DNA of 64,000 nt from Candidatus Electrothrix rattekaaiensis (GTDB taxonomy: Bacteria > Desulfobacterota > Desulfobulbia > Desulfobulbales > Desulfobulbaceae): the NCBI GenBank assembly GCA_032595675.1, contig JAVQMD010000001.1, forward strand, positions 620,001 to 684,000, given 5' to 3'. Positions 32,915 to 40,977 of the stretch are shown here, in pieces. The number at the start of each line of letters is the position of its first letter. The first letter of the stretch is position 1. The notes beneath the pieces were generated by a model. It did no database searches, was not told the origin of the DNA, and saw only the letters and a list, made by a program, of their open reading frames with translations. Both the position numbers and the translations under genes were made by a program.

Positions 32915-33895
32915 TTAACGGGATGATCCACCCGATTCGGAAAAAACCTCCTCCAGACTGGTGGCGGTCAGAACCCGTTCGGACCAAGTCTCCAGCATCC
33001 CTGAAGATGCCTGCCGCAACCGCTCTTCAGCCCAACCGGGCAGTTCCCCAAAACGTCTGCGCAGCAGCCGAAGAAGCAATCGAAGTTCTCCCTGTGTGAC
33101 ACCCTGATCAAAATATTTTTTCAAAAAAGATTTCATAACCTCACCTCCAGAAGCGGTTTCTTTGAGAGCATGTTCAAGTGTTTCTTCATCCACTCTGCCA
33201 GTAGCACCGGTGAGGTAGTACAGCAGAGTGAACATGATTTCACGACCGTTTTCATCCTCCAGCAGGGTACGGGCCTGGACCAACAGAGCGGGAAGGCGTT
33301 GCGCCAAGTCAGGCCGGAAGATGTATTTGAGCAGAAGCAGCAGGGTTTCGGCAGCGGCCTCGCCAGTGATCTCATCATCGCCAAGACGGGCCACGTCGTG
33401 CAGTACTGGAGAAAATTCAGGAAGATGTCGCAATAGCACCGGATCATCAATAGAGATCAGCGAGTGAAAATTTACCGGATACGGCCACGGTTTCCTGCCG
33501 TGATAGAGGATCAGCGGGTAGACTGGCGGCAACGCATTGCTCTTCCGGTGTTCTGCGCAGTGCCTTTCCCAAATGCGGACCATATAGCGCAAGAGCTGGA
33601 ACAGAGCCATCCGGTCGGGATAGCTCTTGTGTTCAATAAGCAGATAAAGCAGGAGATTTTCCCGTTTTTCCTCTGAACCGCTACCAGAAATATAATCAAC
33701 AGTGAAAAGCAGGTCAGAAGCCGAAGGATGCAGCTCCGGGTCGATGAAGCTATCCTGCACCCTGTCCAGGGTGGAAAAATCCAGTTTCTCCGCAAGCTCC
33801 GCAGGCAGGTTGTGCCGGAAATATCCGACCGCCACCTCCGGGCGTCCGAGAACCTGCCGGACCACGCTGTCATGGGGATTTTCCGCTGTGCTCAT
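32915..33895 (-). CDS. Rpn family recombination-promoting nuclease / putative transposase (copy 1)
   Basis: A 326-residue PD-(D/E)XK protein of the Rpn/YhgA-like family. It has the N-terminal HDSVVRQVLGRPEVAVGYFR, the SDLLFTVDYISG strand, and LLLYLLIEHKSYPDRM with the catalytic Glu-x-Lys equivalent (EHK). The PVYPLILYHGRKPWPYPV segment is diagnostic. A helical C-terminus contains the FDQGVTQGELRLLLRLLR coil. Rpn proteins promote RecA-independent recombination in E. coli. This copy lacks the GIQK repeats of its sister at 34761. It lies within a tandemly duplicated palindrome-CRISPR-leader-rpn unit. Confidence 0.85.
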   Translation of the reverse strand: MSTAENPHDSVVRQVLGRPEVAVGYFRHNLPAELAEKLDFSTLDRVQDSFIDPELHPSASDLLFTVDYISGSGSEEKRENLLLYLLIEHKSYPDRMALFQLLRYMVRIWERHCAEHRKSNALPPVYPLILYHGRKPWPYPVNFHSLISIDDPVLLRHLPEFSPVLHDVARLGDDEITGEAAAETLLLLLKYIFRPDLAQRLPALLVQARTLLEDENGREIMFTLLYYLTGATGRVDEETLEHALKETASGGEVMKSFLKKYFDQGVTQGELRLLLRLLRRRFGELPGWAEERLRQASSGMLETWSERVLTATSLEEVFSESGGSSR

Positions 33896-33954
33896 GGGGA
33901 AAATATAACCGTTCTGGAAGGATTATGCAACGGGGAGAAGGGTGGAGAAAAGGG

Positions 33955-34080
33955 GTAGGGGCGGTTCGCGAACCGCCCTTACAGACCGTAATGATTACGG
34001 CATCGGGTAGGGGCAGATCCCTGTGTCTGCCCGACGAAGCGACCGGATAATTCAGGGCGCACACATGGGTGCGCCCCTAC
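33955..34080. repeat. Dispersed palindrome cluster left of array B
   Basis: Palindromes with inner GGTTCGCGAACC, AGATCCCTGTGTCT and GCGCACACATGGGTGCGC; the last ends one base before the first repeat of array B. Confidence 0.85.
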
Positions 34081-34081
34081 C

Positions 34082-34459
34082 GTCATAACCCAGGACGTCC
34101 CGGAGTGTCATTGTGACATGAAACGACGTTGTTCATTCCTCGCAGTTAGTCATAACCCAGGACGTCCCGGAGTGTCATTGTGACAAATGGAGAAATAAAA
34201 TGTTGCAGTTGCAAAAAAGTCATAACCCAGGACGTCCCGGAGTGTCATTGTGACTGCAGAGAGAGAGTTTAATCAGTGTTAATTTTGTCATAACCCAGGA
34301 CGTCCCGGAGTGTCATTGTGACAAAAAAAACGAATTGAGCAATAACCGTTTTTTGTCATAACCCAGGACGTCCCGGAGTGTCATTGTGACAAGAATACTC
34401 CGTGGAAAGAGAGCAGGTTTTTTGTCATAACCCAGGACGTCCCGGAGTGTCATTGTGAC
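34082..34459 (-). CRISPR. CRISPR array B: 6 repeats, 5 spacers
   Basis: Perfect 36-base repeats at 34082, 34149, 34219, 34287, 34355 and 34424; spacers are 31-34 bases and AT-rich. The leader is on the right. The repeat is identical to arrays A and C, so all are served by the same Cas6. Confidence 0.97.
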
Positions 34460-34760
34460 TCTGCCTCTTTTTATACCCGTAAATTCAGTTCCCTGTCAAT
34501 ACCTTTTTGTAGTACCTCCCCTTCGGAGCACGGTTTCACCCTCATTTCGGAGGAGGTACTACACCGTGTTGGTTTTGGCGAATAATGTCGCAGATTCAAC
34601 ATGATGCAGTGATATTGAAAACATCGCTCAACTCCTTGATTCAAATAGCTTTCTCCGATTTTTTTCCCGAAATGAGCCAATTTCCCCTCTGACAGGCAAA
34701 AACGGGCCAAAACAGCTCTGAAACCGACCTACGTTTTCTCGGCAGTCTTTTATGGACGTA
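34460..34760 (-). promoter_or_regulatory. CRISPR leader (array B)
   Basis: -10 complement at 34470-34475 and -35 complement at 34494-34499, identical in spacing to array A. The inverted repeat GTAGTACCTCC/GGAGGTACTAC is preserved although the loop between its arms has diverged. It is followed by the end of the second intact Rpn gene. Confidence 0.8.
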
Positions 34761-35801
34761 TTAACGGGATGATCCACCCGATTCGGAAAAAACCTCCTCC
34801 AGACTGGTGGCGGTCAGAACCCGTTCGGACCAGGTCTCCAGCATCCCTGAAGAGGCCTGCCGCAACCGCTCTTCAGCCCAACCGGGCAGTTCCCCGAAAC
34901 GTTTGCGTAGCTGCCGGAGAAGCAGTCGGAGTTCTCCCTGTGCGACACCTTTCTGGATGCCTTTCTGGATCCCCTTCTGGATCCCCTTCTGGATGCCTTT
35001 CTGCACACCCTGATCAAAATATTTTTTCAAAAAAGATTTCATAACCTCACCTCCAGAAGCGGTTTCTTTGAGAGCATGTTCAAGTGTTTTTTCATCCACC
35101 CTGCCAGTAGCACCGGTGAGGTAGTACAGCAGAGTGAACATGATTTCACGACCGTTTTCATCCTCCAGCAGGGTACGGGCCTGGACCAACAGAGCGGGAA
35201 GGCGTTCCGCCAAGTCAGGCCGGAAGATGTATTTGAGCAGAAGCAGCAGGGTTTCGGCAGCGGCCTCGCCAGTGATCTCATCATCGCCAAGACGGGCCAC
35301 GTCGTGCAGCACCGGAGAAAATTCAGGAAGATGTCGTAATAGCACCGGGTCATCAATAGAGATCAGCGAGTGAAAATTTACCGGATACGGCCACGGTTTC
35401 CTGCCGTGATAGAGAATCAGCGGGTAGACTGGCGGCAACGCATTGCTCTTCCGGTGTTCTGCGCAGTGCCTTTCCCAAATGCGGACCATATAGCGCAGGA
35501 GCTGGAACAGAGCCATCCGGTCGGGATAGCTCTTGTGTTCAATAAGCAGATAAAGCAGGAGATTTTCCCGTTTTTCCTCTGAACCGCTACCAGAAATATA
35601 ATCAACAGTGAAAAGCAGGTCAGAAGCCGAAGGATGCAGCTCCGGGTCGATGAAGCTATCCTGCACCCTGTCCAGGGTGGAAAAATCCAGTTTTTCCGCA
35701 AGCTCGGCAGGCAGGTTGTGCCGGAAATATCCGACCGCCACCTCCGGGCGTCCGAGAACCTGCCGGACCACGCTGTCATGGGGATTTTCCGCTGTGCTCA
35801 T
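34761..35801 (-). CDS. Rpn family recombination-promoting nuclease / putative transposase (copy 2)
   Basis: A 346-residue paralogue almost identical to copy 1 over its first 250 residues, with the same PD-(D/E)XK signatures (DLLFTVDYISG, IEHKSYPDRM, PLILYHGRKPW). It differs by an insertion of tandem QKGI units (QGVQKGIQKGIQKGIQKGI) before VAQGELRLLLRQLRKRF. The insertion is encoded by a 12-base DNA repeat and changes the length of a probable coiled region. All active-site positions look intact. It sits between array B's leader and the palindromes that precede the solo repeat next to cas6. Confidence 0.85.
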   Translation of the reverse strand: MSTAENPHDSVVRQVLGRPEVAVGYFRHNLPAELAEKLDFSTLDRVQDSFIDPELHPSASDLLFTVDYISGSGSEEKRENLLLYLLIEHKSYPDRMALFQLLRYMVRIWERHCAEHRKSNALPPVYPLILYHGRKPWPYPVNFHSLISIDDPVLLRHLPEFSPVLHDVARLGDDEITGEAAAETLLLLLKYIFRPDLAERLPALLVQARTLLEDENGREIMFTLLYYLTGATGRVDEKTLEHALKETASGGEVMKSFLKKYFDQGVQKGIQKGIQKGIQKGIQKGVAQGELRLLLRQLRKRFGELPGWAEERLRQASSGMLETWSERVLTATSLEEVFSESGGSSR

Positions 35802-35848
35802 GGGGAAAATATAACCGTTCTGGAAGGATTATGCAACGGGGAGAAGGG

Positions 35849-35974
35849 GTAGGGGCGGTTCGCGAACCGCCCTTACAGACCGTAATGATTACGGCATCGG
35901 GTAGGGGCAGATCCCTGTGTCTGCCCGACGAAGCGACCGGATAATTCAGGGCGCACACATGGGTGCGCCCCTAC
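35849..35974. repeat. Dispersed palindrome cluster
   Basis: Nearly identical to the cluster at 33955-34080; the final GCGCACACATGGGTGCGC unit ends one base before a solo CRISPR repeat. Confidence 0.85.
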
Positions 35975-35975
35975 C

Positions 35976-36011
35976 GTCATAACCCAGGATGTCCCGGAGT
36001 GTCATTGTGAC
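35976..36011 (-). CRISPR. Solo CRISPR repeat adjoining cas6
   Basis: One 36-base repeat with a single change (GGATGTCC for GGACGTCC), directly followed by the promoter-proximal 55 bases of the leader, which here are also the 3' end of cas6. No spacer. Confidence 0.88.
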
Positions 36012-36021
36012 TCTGCCTCTT

Positions 36022-36051
36022 TTTATACCCGTAAATTCAGTTCCCTGTCAA
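36022..36051 (-). promoter_or_regulatory. CRISPR promoter embedded in the cas6 3' end
   Basis: The -10 complement at 36022-36027 contains the cas6 stop codon (36023-36025) and the -35 complement is at 36046-36051, inside the last cas6 codons. The next 9-10 bases upstream of the -35 (to about 36062) also match the other leaders; the sequence then diverges into cas6 coding sequence. Confidence 0.7.
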
Positions 36052-36862
36052 TCCTTTTTTGTAAATTCTCGGAATCGTGGACCAGTCTGTAATGTCCTAA
36101 ACCGAAAGCACTGTGTCTACCGTTGTTAATCTCGGAGCAGAGCAGGAGGAGCGGATAGACCGGCGCGATCTCGCCGCGCAGATAGAGCGGTCCGACCGTG
36201 CCGTTCAGGTATTGCCTGCCTGTATTACTGGCGGAATCCCGCTGTCGTTCATAGTAGTCCCAATAGCAGGAGAGCAGGCGCACTTCGCTCCAACTGGTTT
36301 CCGCTTCGGGCAGATCCAGGTCAAAGGTGCGTTTGATTCTGGCCTCCAACTTGCGGAAGAAGATGTCCTGGTCAATGAGATGGCGTTGGCCCCGTTCTTT
36401 GGGGGTAAAGGGAAAGGGGGTGATGAAATCTAGGCAGATTTCCTGCGGGTTGATCAGGGGATTTTCCGTGAGCAGGTCAGCAAGGTTGCGATTTCGGGCA
36501 GGTTCACTGCTGTGCAGGGTGAAGTTGTTGCGGGGATTTGCCAGATGTTCCTTTAGCCCGCTCAGGAAGCGGTCGCAGAGTATGCTGTCTTTGCTGTCGC
36601 TGTTTGGGAAGACCAGCTCCAGCGGGTAGAGGGTGTTTTTGCGGATGCGATCATCGGGCGGGCCTTGCAGGGGATGGTAAAAATACTCGTGATGGCCAAT
36701 GCCTACCTGTTTGGCAGCGTGCTTGCAGATTGCGGCAAACACGGCCAGCGGGTGCTGACGGGCAAAGGTGTTGCGGGTGTTGCGCAGTTCGATACGCAGG
36801 GTTTGCCAGGAGAGGTCGAGCAGGGGGCTGAAACAGGCTGGGACAGAGAGGGCGGATTCCAT
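36023..36862 (-). CDS. cas6: Cas6 pre-crRNA endoribonuclease
   Basis: A 279-residue RAMP-fold protein that would cut the repeat RNA to release crRNAs. It starts MESALSVPACFSPL behind a CGGAGC site; the longer open frame upstream is a shadow of cas2. Features include GPPDDRIRKNTLYPLELVF, ITPFPFTPKERGQRH and the C-terminal LRGEIAPVYPLLLLCSEINN leading to the glycine-rich SAFGLGHYRLV loop, the Cas6 family hallmark. Its last codons (ELNLRV and stop) form the core of the CRISPR promoter. It follows cas2 by 28 bases. Confidence 0.85.
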   Translation of the reverse strand: MESALSVPACFSPLLDLSWQTLRIELRNTRNTFARQHPLAVFAAICKHAAKQVGIGHHEYFYHPLQGPPDDRIRKNTLYPLELVFPNSDSKDSILCDRFLSGLKEHLANPRNNFTLHSSEPARNRNLADLLTENPLINPQEICLDFITPFPFTPKERGQRHLIDQDIFFRKLEARIKRTFDLDLPEAETSWSEVRLLSCYWDYYERQRDSASNTGRQYLNGTVGPLYLRGEIAPVYPLLLLCSEINNGRHSAFGLGHYRLVHDSENLQKRIDRELNLRV

Positions 36863-36890
36863 TTTGCTCCGGGCTGTTACAAGGGTCTGG

Positions 36891-37172
36891 TTAGACGACA
36901 AAAGCAAAACCGTTGTCTGGAGAAGGCGGTGCCTTGCCGATTTCGCTCCGTTTTGCCTGCTTGTTGAGATGGTAGATATGGAGATAACCGCTTTGCAGGT
37001 CCAGCTGCTCCAGTTCCTCTTCCAGCTTGGCCTTGCCGCCCGTTGACAGCGAGCATTCAAACACCGATTTCTGAACCCGGAAACCGTAGCCGCTCAGGGT
37101 TTTGCTGACCCGACTGCGTTCCCGCTGATTGCTGATGTCGTAGGCGATGACGTATCGGCTGAAATTGCTCAT
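36891..37172 (-). CDS. cas2: CRISPR-associated endoribonuclease Cas2
   Basis: A 93-residue ferredoxin-fold protein with the Cas2 signature YVIAYDISNQRERSRVSKTL (the catalytic-type Asp in the first strand), then GYGFRVQKSVFECSLS. It is the structural core of the Cas1-Cas2 spacer integrase. No cas1 gene is present anywhere in the window, which is unusual; Cas1 may be encoded elsewhere or be lost. The C-terminus (SPDNGFAFVV) is typical. The upstream side is a dispersed palindrome cluster and array C. No strong ribosome site is visible. Confidence 0.92.
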   Translation of the reverse strand: MSNFSRYVIAYDISNQRERSRVSKTLSGYGFRVQKSVFECSLSTGGKAKLEEELEQLDLQSGYLHIYHLNKQAKRSEIGKAPPSPDNGFAFVV

Positions 37173-37184
37173 GGGTTCAAATGG

Positions 37185-37310
37185 GTAGGGGCGGTTCGCG
37201 AACCGCCCTTACTGGTTGTTGTCATCCCGGGATTGTGTAGGGGCAGACCTGCGTGTCTGCCCGGAATAACCGGTAGGAAATTCAGGGCGCACACATGGGT
37301 GCGCCCCTAC
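37185..37310. repeat. Dispersed palindrome cluster left of array C
   Basis: The same three-part cluster as before arrays A and B (inner GGTTCGCGAACC, CAGACCTGCGTGTCTG and GCGCACACATGGGTGCGC types), ending one base before the first repeat. Confidence 0.85.
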
Positions 37311-37311
37311 G

Positions 37312-38166
37312 GTCATAACCCAGGACGTCCCGGAGTGTCATTGTGACAAAATCAAGTCTTGGTTATTAAAAAACAAGCTCAAGTCATAACCCAGGACGTC
37401 CCGGAGTGTCATTGTGACATTAATGATGGACCAATGGCAATCTTTTTTGTCATAACCCAGGACGTCCCGGAGTGTCATTGTGACGAATCCGACCACTCTC
37501 AAGAATCCCATTTTTGTCATAACCCAGGACGTCCCGGAGTGTCATTGTGACGAAACATGAAAATAATTAGAAACAATAATGGGTCATAACCCAGGACGTC
37601 CCGGAGTGTCATTGTGACTCAAAACGGCGATAACAACGTATATATCAACGTCATAACCCAGGACGTCCCGGAGTGTCATTGTGACAATATTATGCTGTAC
37701 GATTCACTGTTATTAATAGGTCATAACCCAGGACGTCCCGGAGTGTCATTGTGACAAATGGAACTTTATACTATAATCACATTGGGTCATAACCCAGGAC
37801 GTCCCGGAGTGTCATTGTGACAAAATCAAAAACTGTTTGGGATAATACTCAACAACCAGTCATAACCCAGGACGTCCCGGAGTGTCATTGTGACCATACG
37901 CATTATTAGTAGCATCAGCAATTTGTGTCATAACCCAGGACGTCCCGGAGTGTCATTGTGACCATTTCAATTCTACAAAAGGTAAATTAAAAAGTCATAA
38001 CCCAGGACGTCCCGGAGTGTCATTGTGACCCTATCTCTGGTCTTGGCAACAGGCTTTTGAAGGTCATAACCCAGGACGTCCCGGAGTGTCATTGTGACGG
38101 GAATGTTATGTTGTTTTCTACGTGGATAGTGTCATAACCCAGGACGTCCCGGAGTGTCATTGTGAC
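37312..38166 (-). CRISPR. CRISPR array C: 13 repeats, 12 spacers
   Basis: Thirteen repeats of 36 bases begin at 37312, 37383, 37449, 37516, 37583, 37650, 37720, 37786, 37859, 37927, 37994, 38063 and 38131. I see no changes between copies. Spacers are 30-37 bases and mostly AT-rich. Leader on the right; the newest spacers should be those near 38100. Confidence 0.98.
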
Positions 38167-38490
38167 TCTGCCTCTTTTTATACCCGTAAATTCAGTTCCC
38201 TGTCAATACCTTTTTGTAGTACCTCCCCTCCGCAGCCCTGTTTCATCGCTCTTTTGAGGGAGGTACTACACCGTGTTGGTTTTGCCGAATAATAACGCAA
38301 ATTCAATATGATATTTCAACCCTGGAAACTTAATGTAACCACTTGATTCAAAAGAATTTATCTGGAATTTTTTCCAAAATAAGCCGATTTTCCCTTCTTG
38401 CAGGCAAAAACAGCCCTCAATTGCCCTGAAATCGACCTAGGATTTTTTGACCACGATATTTTTGCCGAATATCAAATAAATAACCACTAT
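38167..38490 (-). promoter_or_regulatory. CRISPR leader (array C)
   Basis: -10 complement at 38177-38182 and -35 complement at 38201-38206 with 18-base spacing, plus the GTAGTACCTCC / GGAGGTACTAC inverted repeat. More diverged from the others in its distal half. Confidence 0.8.
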
Positions 38491-38495
38491 TTTTC

Positions 38496-38573
38496 AGGGG
38501 CAGTTCGCGAACCGCCCTTACGGATCTCGATAATTTCCGAATCAGGTAGGGGAACGGCGTGCCGTGCCCTTAC
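38496..38573. repeat. Dispersed palindrome pair at the right edge of the CRISPR region
   Basis: GGGGCAGTTCGCGAACCGCCC and GGGGAACGGCGTGCCGTGCCC-like units with a few mismatches. No CRISPR repeat follows; the next 194 bases up to the membrane protein gene hold no gene I can see. Confidence 0.75.
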
Positions 38574-38767
38574 GGTCCGTGCTCTTACGACCATGCCCCG
38601 GACACCCCATTTTTTTCCTCGCAGATTCTCCTCGCAGACACCGGCAAATCAGGTTATTGTTTTTCTTGCTCAGCAGATACCCCCACCCGGTTGATCATAA
38701 TACTATGAACGGGCTGCTTCTGCACGTCCTGAATATATCCTGAATTTTACCGCCCAGAGAGGAGAGC

Positions 38768-40297
38768 ATGGCCAAACACAAAACAACAGCGTCCTTCCAC
38801 TTGACCCTGTTTACTGTCTATAAAAGAAGAGAAAAACACCTGGACCCGACCTTTTTCTATACCAGCAGAGAGGGCGAATCGCAGTGCCTCCCGTTTTTGC
38901 AGGCAGAGGAAGAGAATAGCAAGGCCGTGAAAAGTGCGCTGCACCGGCTTCAACCCCTTGCCCGCCGGATTTTCGCCTCGGACAGGCATGTGTTCAGAAC
39001 CGTGCCCAAGGAATTGGTTAACGAATTGCGGGCAGTATGGCATCTTGGCCAGGATAATCTCCCTATTCGCTTTACCGGGGCAGGCGGAATCAGCCTGGAA
39101 GAGGATTATTTGCTGCTGTATCTTGAAGTCGAGCCGCATCTTCCGGTGATTGATGCGGACCTCCTTGCCGAGACCGCTGTCACCCTCTGTAATAGACTCT
39201 CCTATGCCGGGCAATTGCACGGCCCAGAAAAAAAGGTGAATATCCCCAAGAACAGCCTGTTGACCAGGGAGTTTCGCGACAGCAATGCGGAGCAGGTCAG
39301 CCGAAGGCATTTTCAAGAGAATTCGGATGAGTTGCCCCTGATAAAGGGACTTTTCGGAGAAACCATCACGGTTGAGGATATATTCGCCACCCTTGCCGGG
39401 CCGGGCTGGCAGTCTCTGCTTGGCGACCGTTTTCTGCTGAATTCTTTGCTGGTCACACCAACGGAGAGCGATGCTCCAGAACACAACCGGGAAGAACAGG
39501 ACGATCTTGTCCGGCGGGCACGGGGAATGAGTTCTTCCTACCTGCCTCCTTCAGTGGAAGACCTTGCTGGCCATGTTATTCCGGTACGAACCTTCAATAA
39601 CGTGCTGTTTATGGCGGCCAATGAAGGTGTTGCCGGACATGTGAAACCCGGTCCTGGTCCGCAGCAGGATTTTCTTCGTAGCCAGTTTTCAGCCCGTTAT
39701 CGAACCGAATATCGGCTGCTTTTTGTTTTGGCCGTGTATCAGCATTATCGCCTTGCGGCCATGCTCTATAAATGTGTGCAGGGAATAGAAGAGCAGAGTG
39801 GGCAAGGGCAGGGGAACAGTATGGAGCAGCTACGGCTGCTGCGCAAGGAGCTGGTCTTGCATGAATTAAAATACATTAACACCCAGCCCGCCTTTTTGAC
39901 CAATTATCAGCAGTACTATTGCGGGCTGCGGCAGGGGCTCCATACTGAAGCGTTGGCTGTGAAATTACGCCGGACCCTGACGGAGCTGGATATTCTGCTG
40001 GCCGGTGAAGAGCAGCAGGCAGCTGAGAAAGAACAGCAGGTGAAAAAAGAACAGAAACGACGTGATGAAAACGCCAAGATGATTTTGGCGATGATTGCGG
40101 AGGCCTTTGCCCTGCCGTACTATCTTTACAGCTTTTTGGTCCATGCCTTGCATCTCAAGGCGGATGGCTGGGGAGTAAAGGGTGTTTTAGTGTTTACTCT
40201 TCTGGTCACTTGGGCTGTGGTGAGCAATACATGGCGGGTGATGAAGGGGAAGAAACCCTGGGGTTTTCTGCAAAGATTTTTTACTGACCGAACTTAA
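38768..40297 (+). CDS. Two-transmembrane protein of unknown function with CorA-like layout
   Basis: A 509-residue protein with a strong GAGGAG ribosome site. Residues 1-290 are a soluble alpha/beta region beginning FHLTLFTVYKRREKHLDPTF. Residues 310-430 are long helices (RYRTEYRLLFVLAVYQHYRL and the coiled EQQAAEKEQQVKKEQKRRDE). The last 80 residues hold two membrane helices (ILAMIAEAFALPYYLYSFLV and VLVFTLLVTWAVVSNTWRVM) with a short C-terminal tail. The order of soluble domain, stalk helix and two C-terminal membrane helices resembles CorA channels, but the CorA GMN loop is absent. It is divergent from the cas genes and directly beside array C. I do not recognise the family; a CRISPR link is only positional. 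Confidence 0.75.
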   Translation: MAKHKTTASFHLTLFTVYKRREKHLDPTFFYTSREGESQCLPFLQAEEENSKAVKSALHRLQPLARRIFASDRHVFRTVPKELVNELRAVWHLGQDNLPIRFTGAGGISLEEDYLLLYLEVEPHLPVIDADLLAETAVTLCNRLSYAGQLHGPEKKVNIPKNSLLTREFRDSNAEQVSRRHFQENSDELPLIKGLFGETITVEDIFATLAGPGWQSLLGDRFLLNSLLVTPTESDAPEHNREEQDDLVRRARGMSSSYLPPSVEDLAGHVIPVRTFNNVLFMAANEGVAGHVKPGPGPQQDFLRSQFSARYRTEYRLLFVLAVYQHYRLAAMLYKCVQGIEEQSGQGQGNSMEQLRLLRKELVLHELKYINTQPAFLTNYQQYYCGLRQGLHTEALAVKLRRTLTELDILLAGEEQQAAEKEQQVKKEQKRRDENAKMILAMIAEAFALPYYLYSFLVHALHLKADGWGVKGVLVFTLLVTWAVVSNTWRVMKGKKPWGFLQRFFTDRT

Positions 40298-40318
40298 ATA
40301 ATGCGGGAACAAGGGCCA

Positions 40319-40353
40319 GCAGGGAGTTTATCATCTCCCTGCACGGTTTTTTT
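40319..40353 (+). terminator. Intrinsic terminator
   Basis: GCAGGGAG pairs with CTCCCTGC across an eight-base loop, followed by ACGG and a run of eight T. Confidence 0.85.
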
Positions 40354-40421
40354 TCGCACGATCTGAGGCACCACCTGCTGCTTCAAAGAAACAAAGGGTA
40401 ACAGGCAGGCAGTGCATTTTT

Positions 40422-40634
40422 TCATCGATAGTAATACACCGGTGGTGGCGGCGGGAGAGGAATAACGACCCTCGGTGCCGGTACCATAACAGGACGATGA
40501 TACGGCCTTATTGGTCGTACGACCGGAGCCGCAGGCCGTGCGACCCCAGGCTGGTAGGGCGGCGGAGGAAAATAACATCCTCCGAGCAGGATCGCCGTTG
40601 CTGTCAGCGTGAGAAATATTGTGATCTTTTTCAT
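40422..40634 (-). CDS. Small proline-rich lipoprotein
   Basis: A 70-residue lipoprotein. MKKITIFLTLTATAILLGGC gives a signal peptide with lipobox LLGGC; the mature part is Pro/Val/Arg-rich (PPPPYQPGVARPAAP and a final PPPPPVYYYR). The start is chosen by the signal peptide; the upstream extension of the open frame is not credible. It is the last of four minus-strand small lipoprotein genes with similar N-termini (MKK...GCY), probably related by duplication of the export signal. Function unknown; probably envelope-associated. Confidence 0.65.
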   Translation of the reverse strand: MKKITIFLTLTATAILLGGCYFPPPPYQPGVARPAAPVVRPIRPYHRPVMVPAPRVVIPLPPPPPVYYYR

Positions 40635-40728
40635 GGCTTCATATCCAGTATTAAACAGGTAAGGAGCCCTTGCTCCGAAAGGATCTTGCAGGAGGGGCTT
40701 GGGCTCCATTTCGATCTTGCGATCCCGG

Positions 40729-40977
40729 TTAGTAGCGACACACCGGTTTGTAGACGGGCTCACAGTCACAGGAAGGTTTGCACTCCGGCTTTTTCTCTTC
40801 CTTTTTCTCTTCTTTCTTTTTCTTTACCTTCACTTCCAGCTGTATCGGCGGAGGACATTGATTGCCGTATCCATAGGCACGTTGCTGATTTTGTTGGTAA
40901 TTGTACGGAGAAACATAGCAGCCGCTAAGGATGGTCGCCGCGATTGCCAAGGAAAGGAAGGTGCTGATTTTTTTCAT
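40729..40977 (-). CDS. Small lysine/cysteine-rich lipoprotein
   Basis: An 82-residue lipoprotein. The signal peptide MKKISTFLSLAIAATILSGC ends in lipobox ILSGC. The mature chain has a Tyr/Gln/Asn-rich start, then a KVKKKKEEKKEEKKPE block and a Cys-rich tail (CKPSCDCEPVYKPVC). An AGAGGTAAAAGAAACC stretch precedes the start. The tail could bind metal or be cross-linked by disulphides, but nothing proves it. Similar leader peptide to its neighbours on both sides. Confidence 0.65.
   Translation of the reverse strand: MKKISTFLSLAIAATILSGCYVSPYNYQQNQQRAYGYGNQCPPPIQLEVKVKKKKEEKKEEKKPECKPSCDCEPVYKPVCRY

Noticed and set aside
36538-37046. Several 90-100 codon plus-strand frames over cas6/cas2
   Set aside because: Shadows of the minus-strand cas genes, which have clear family motifs.
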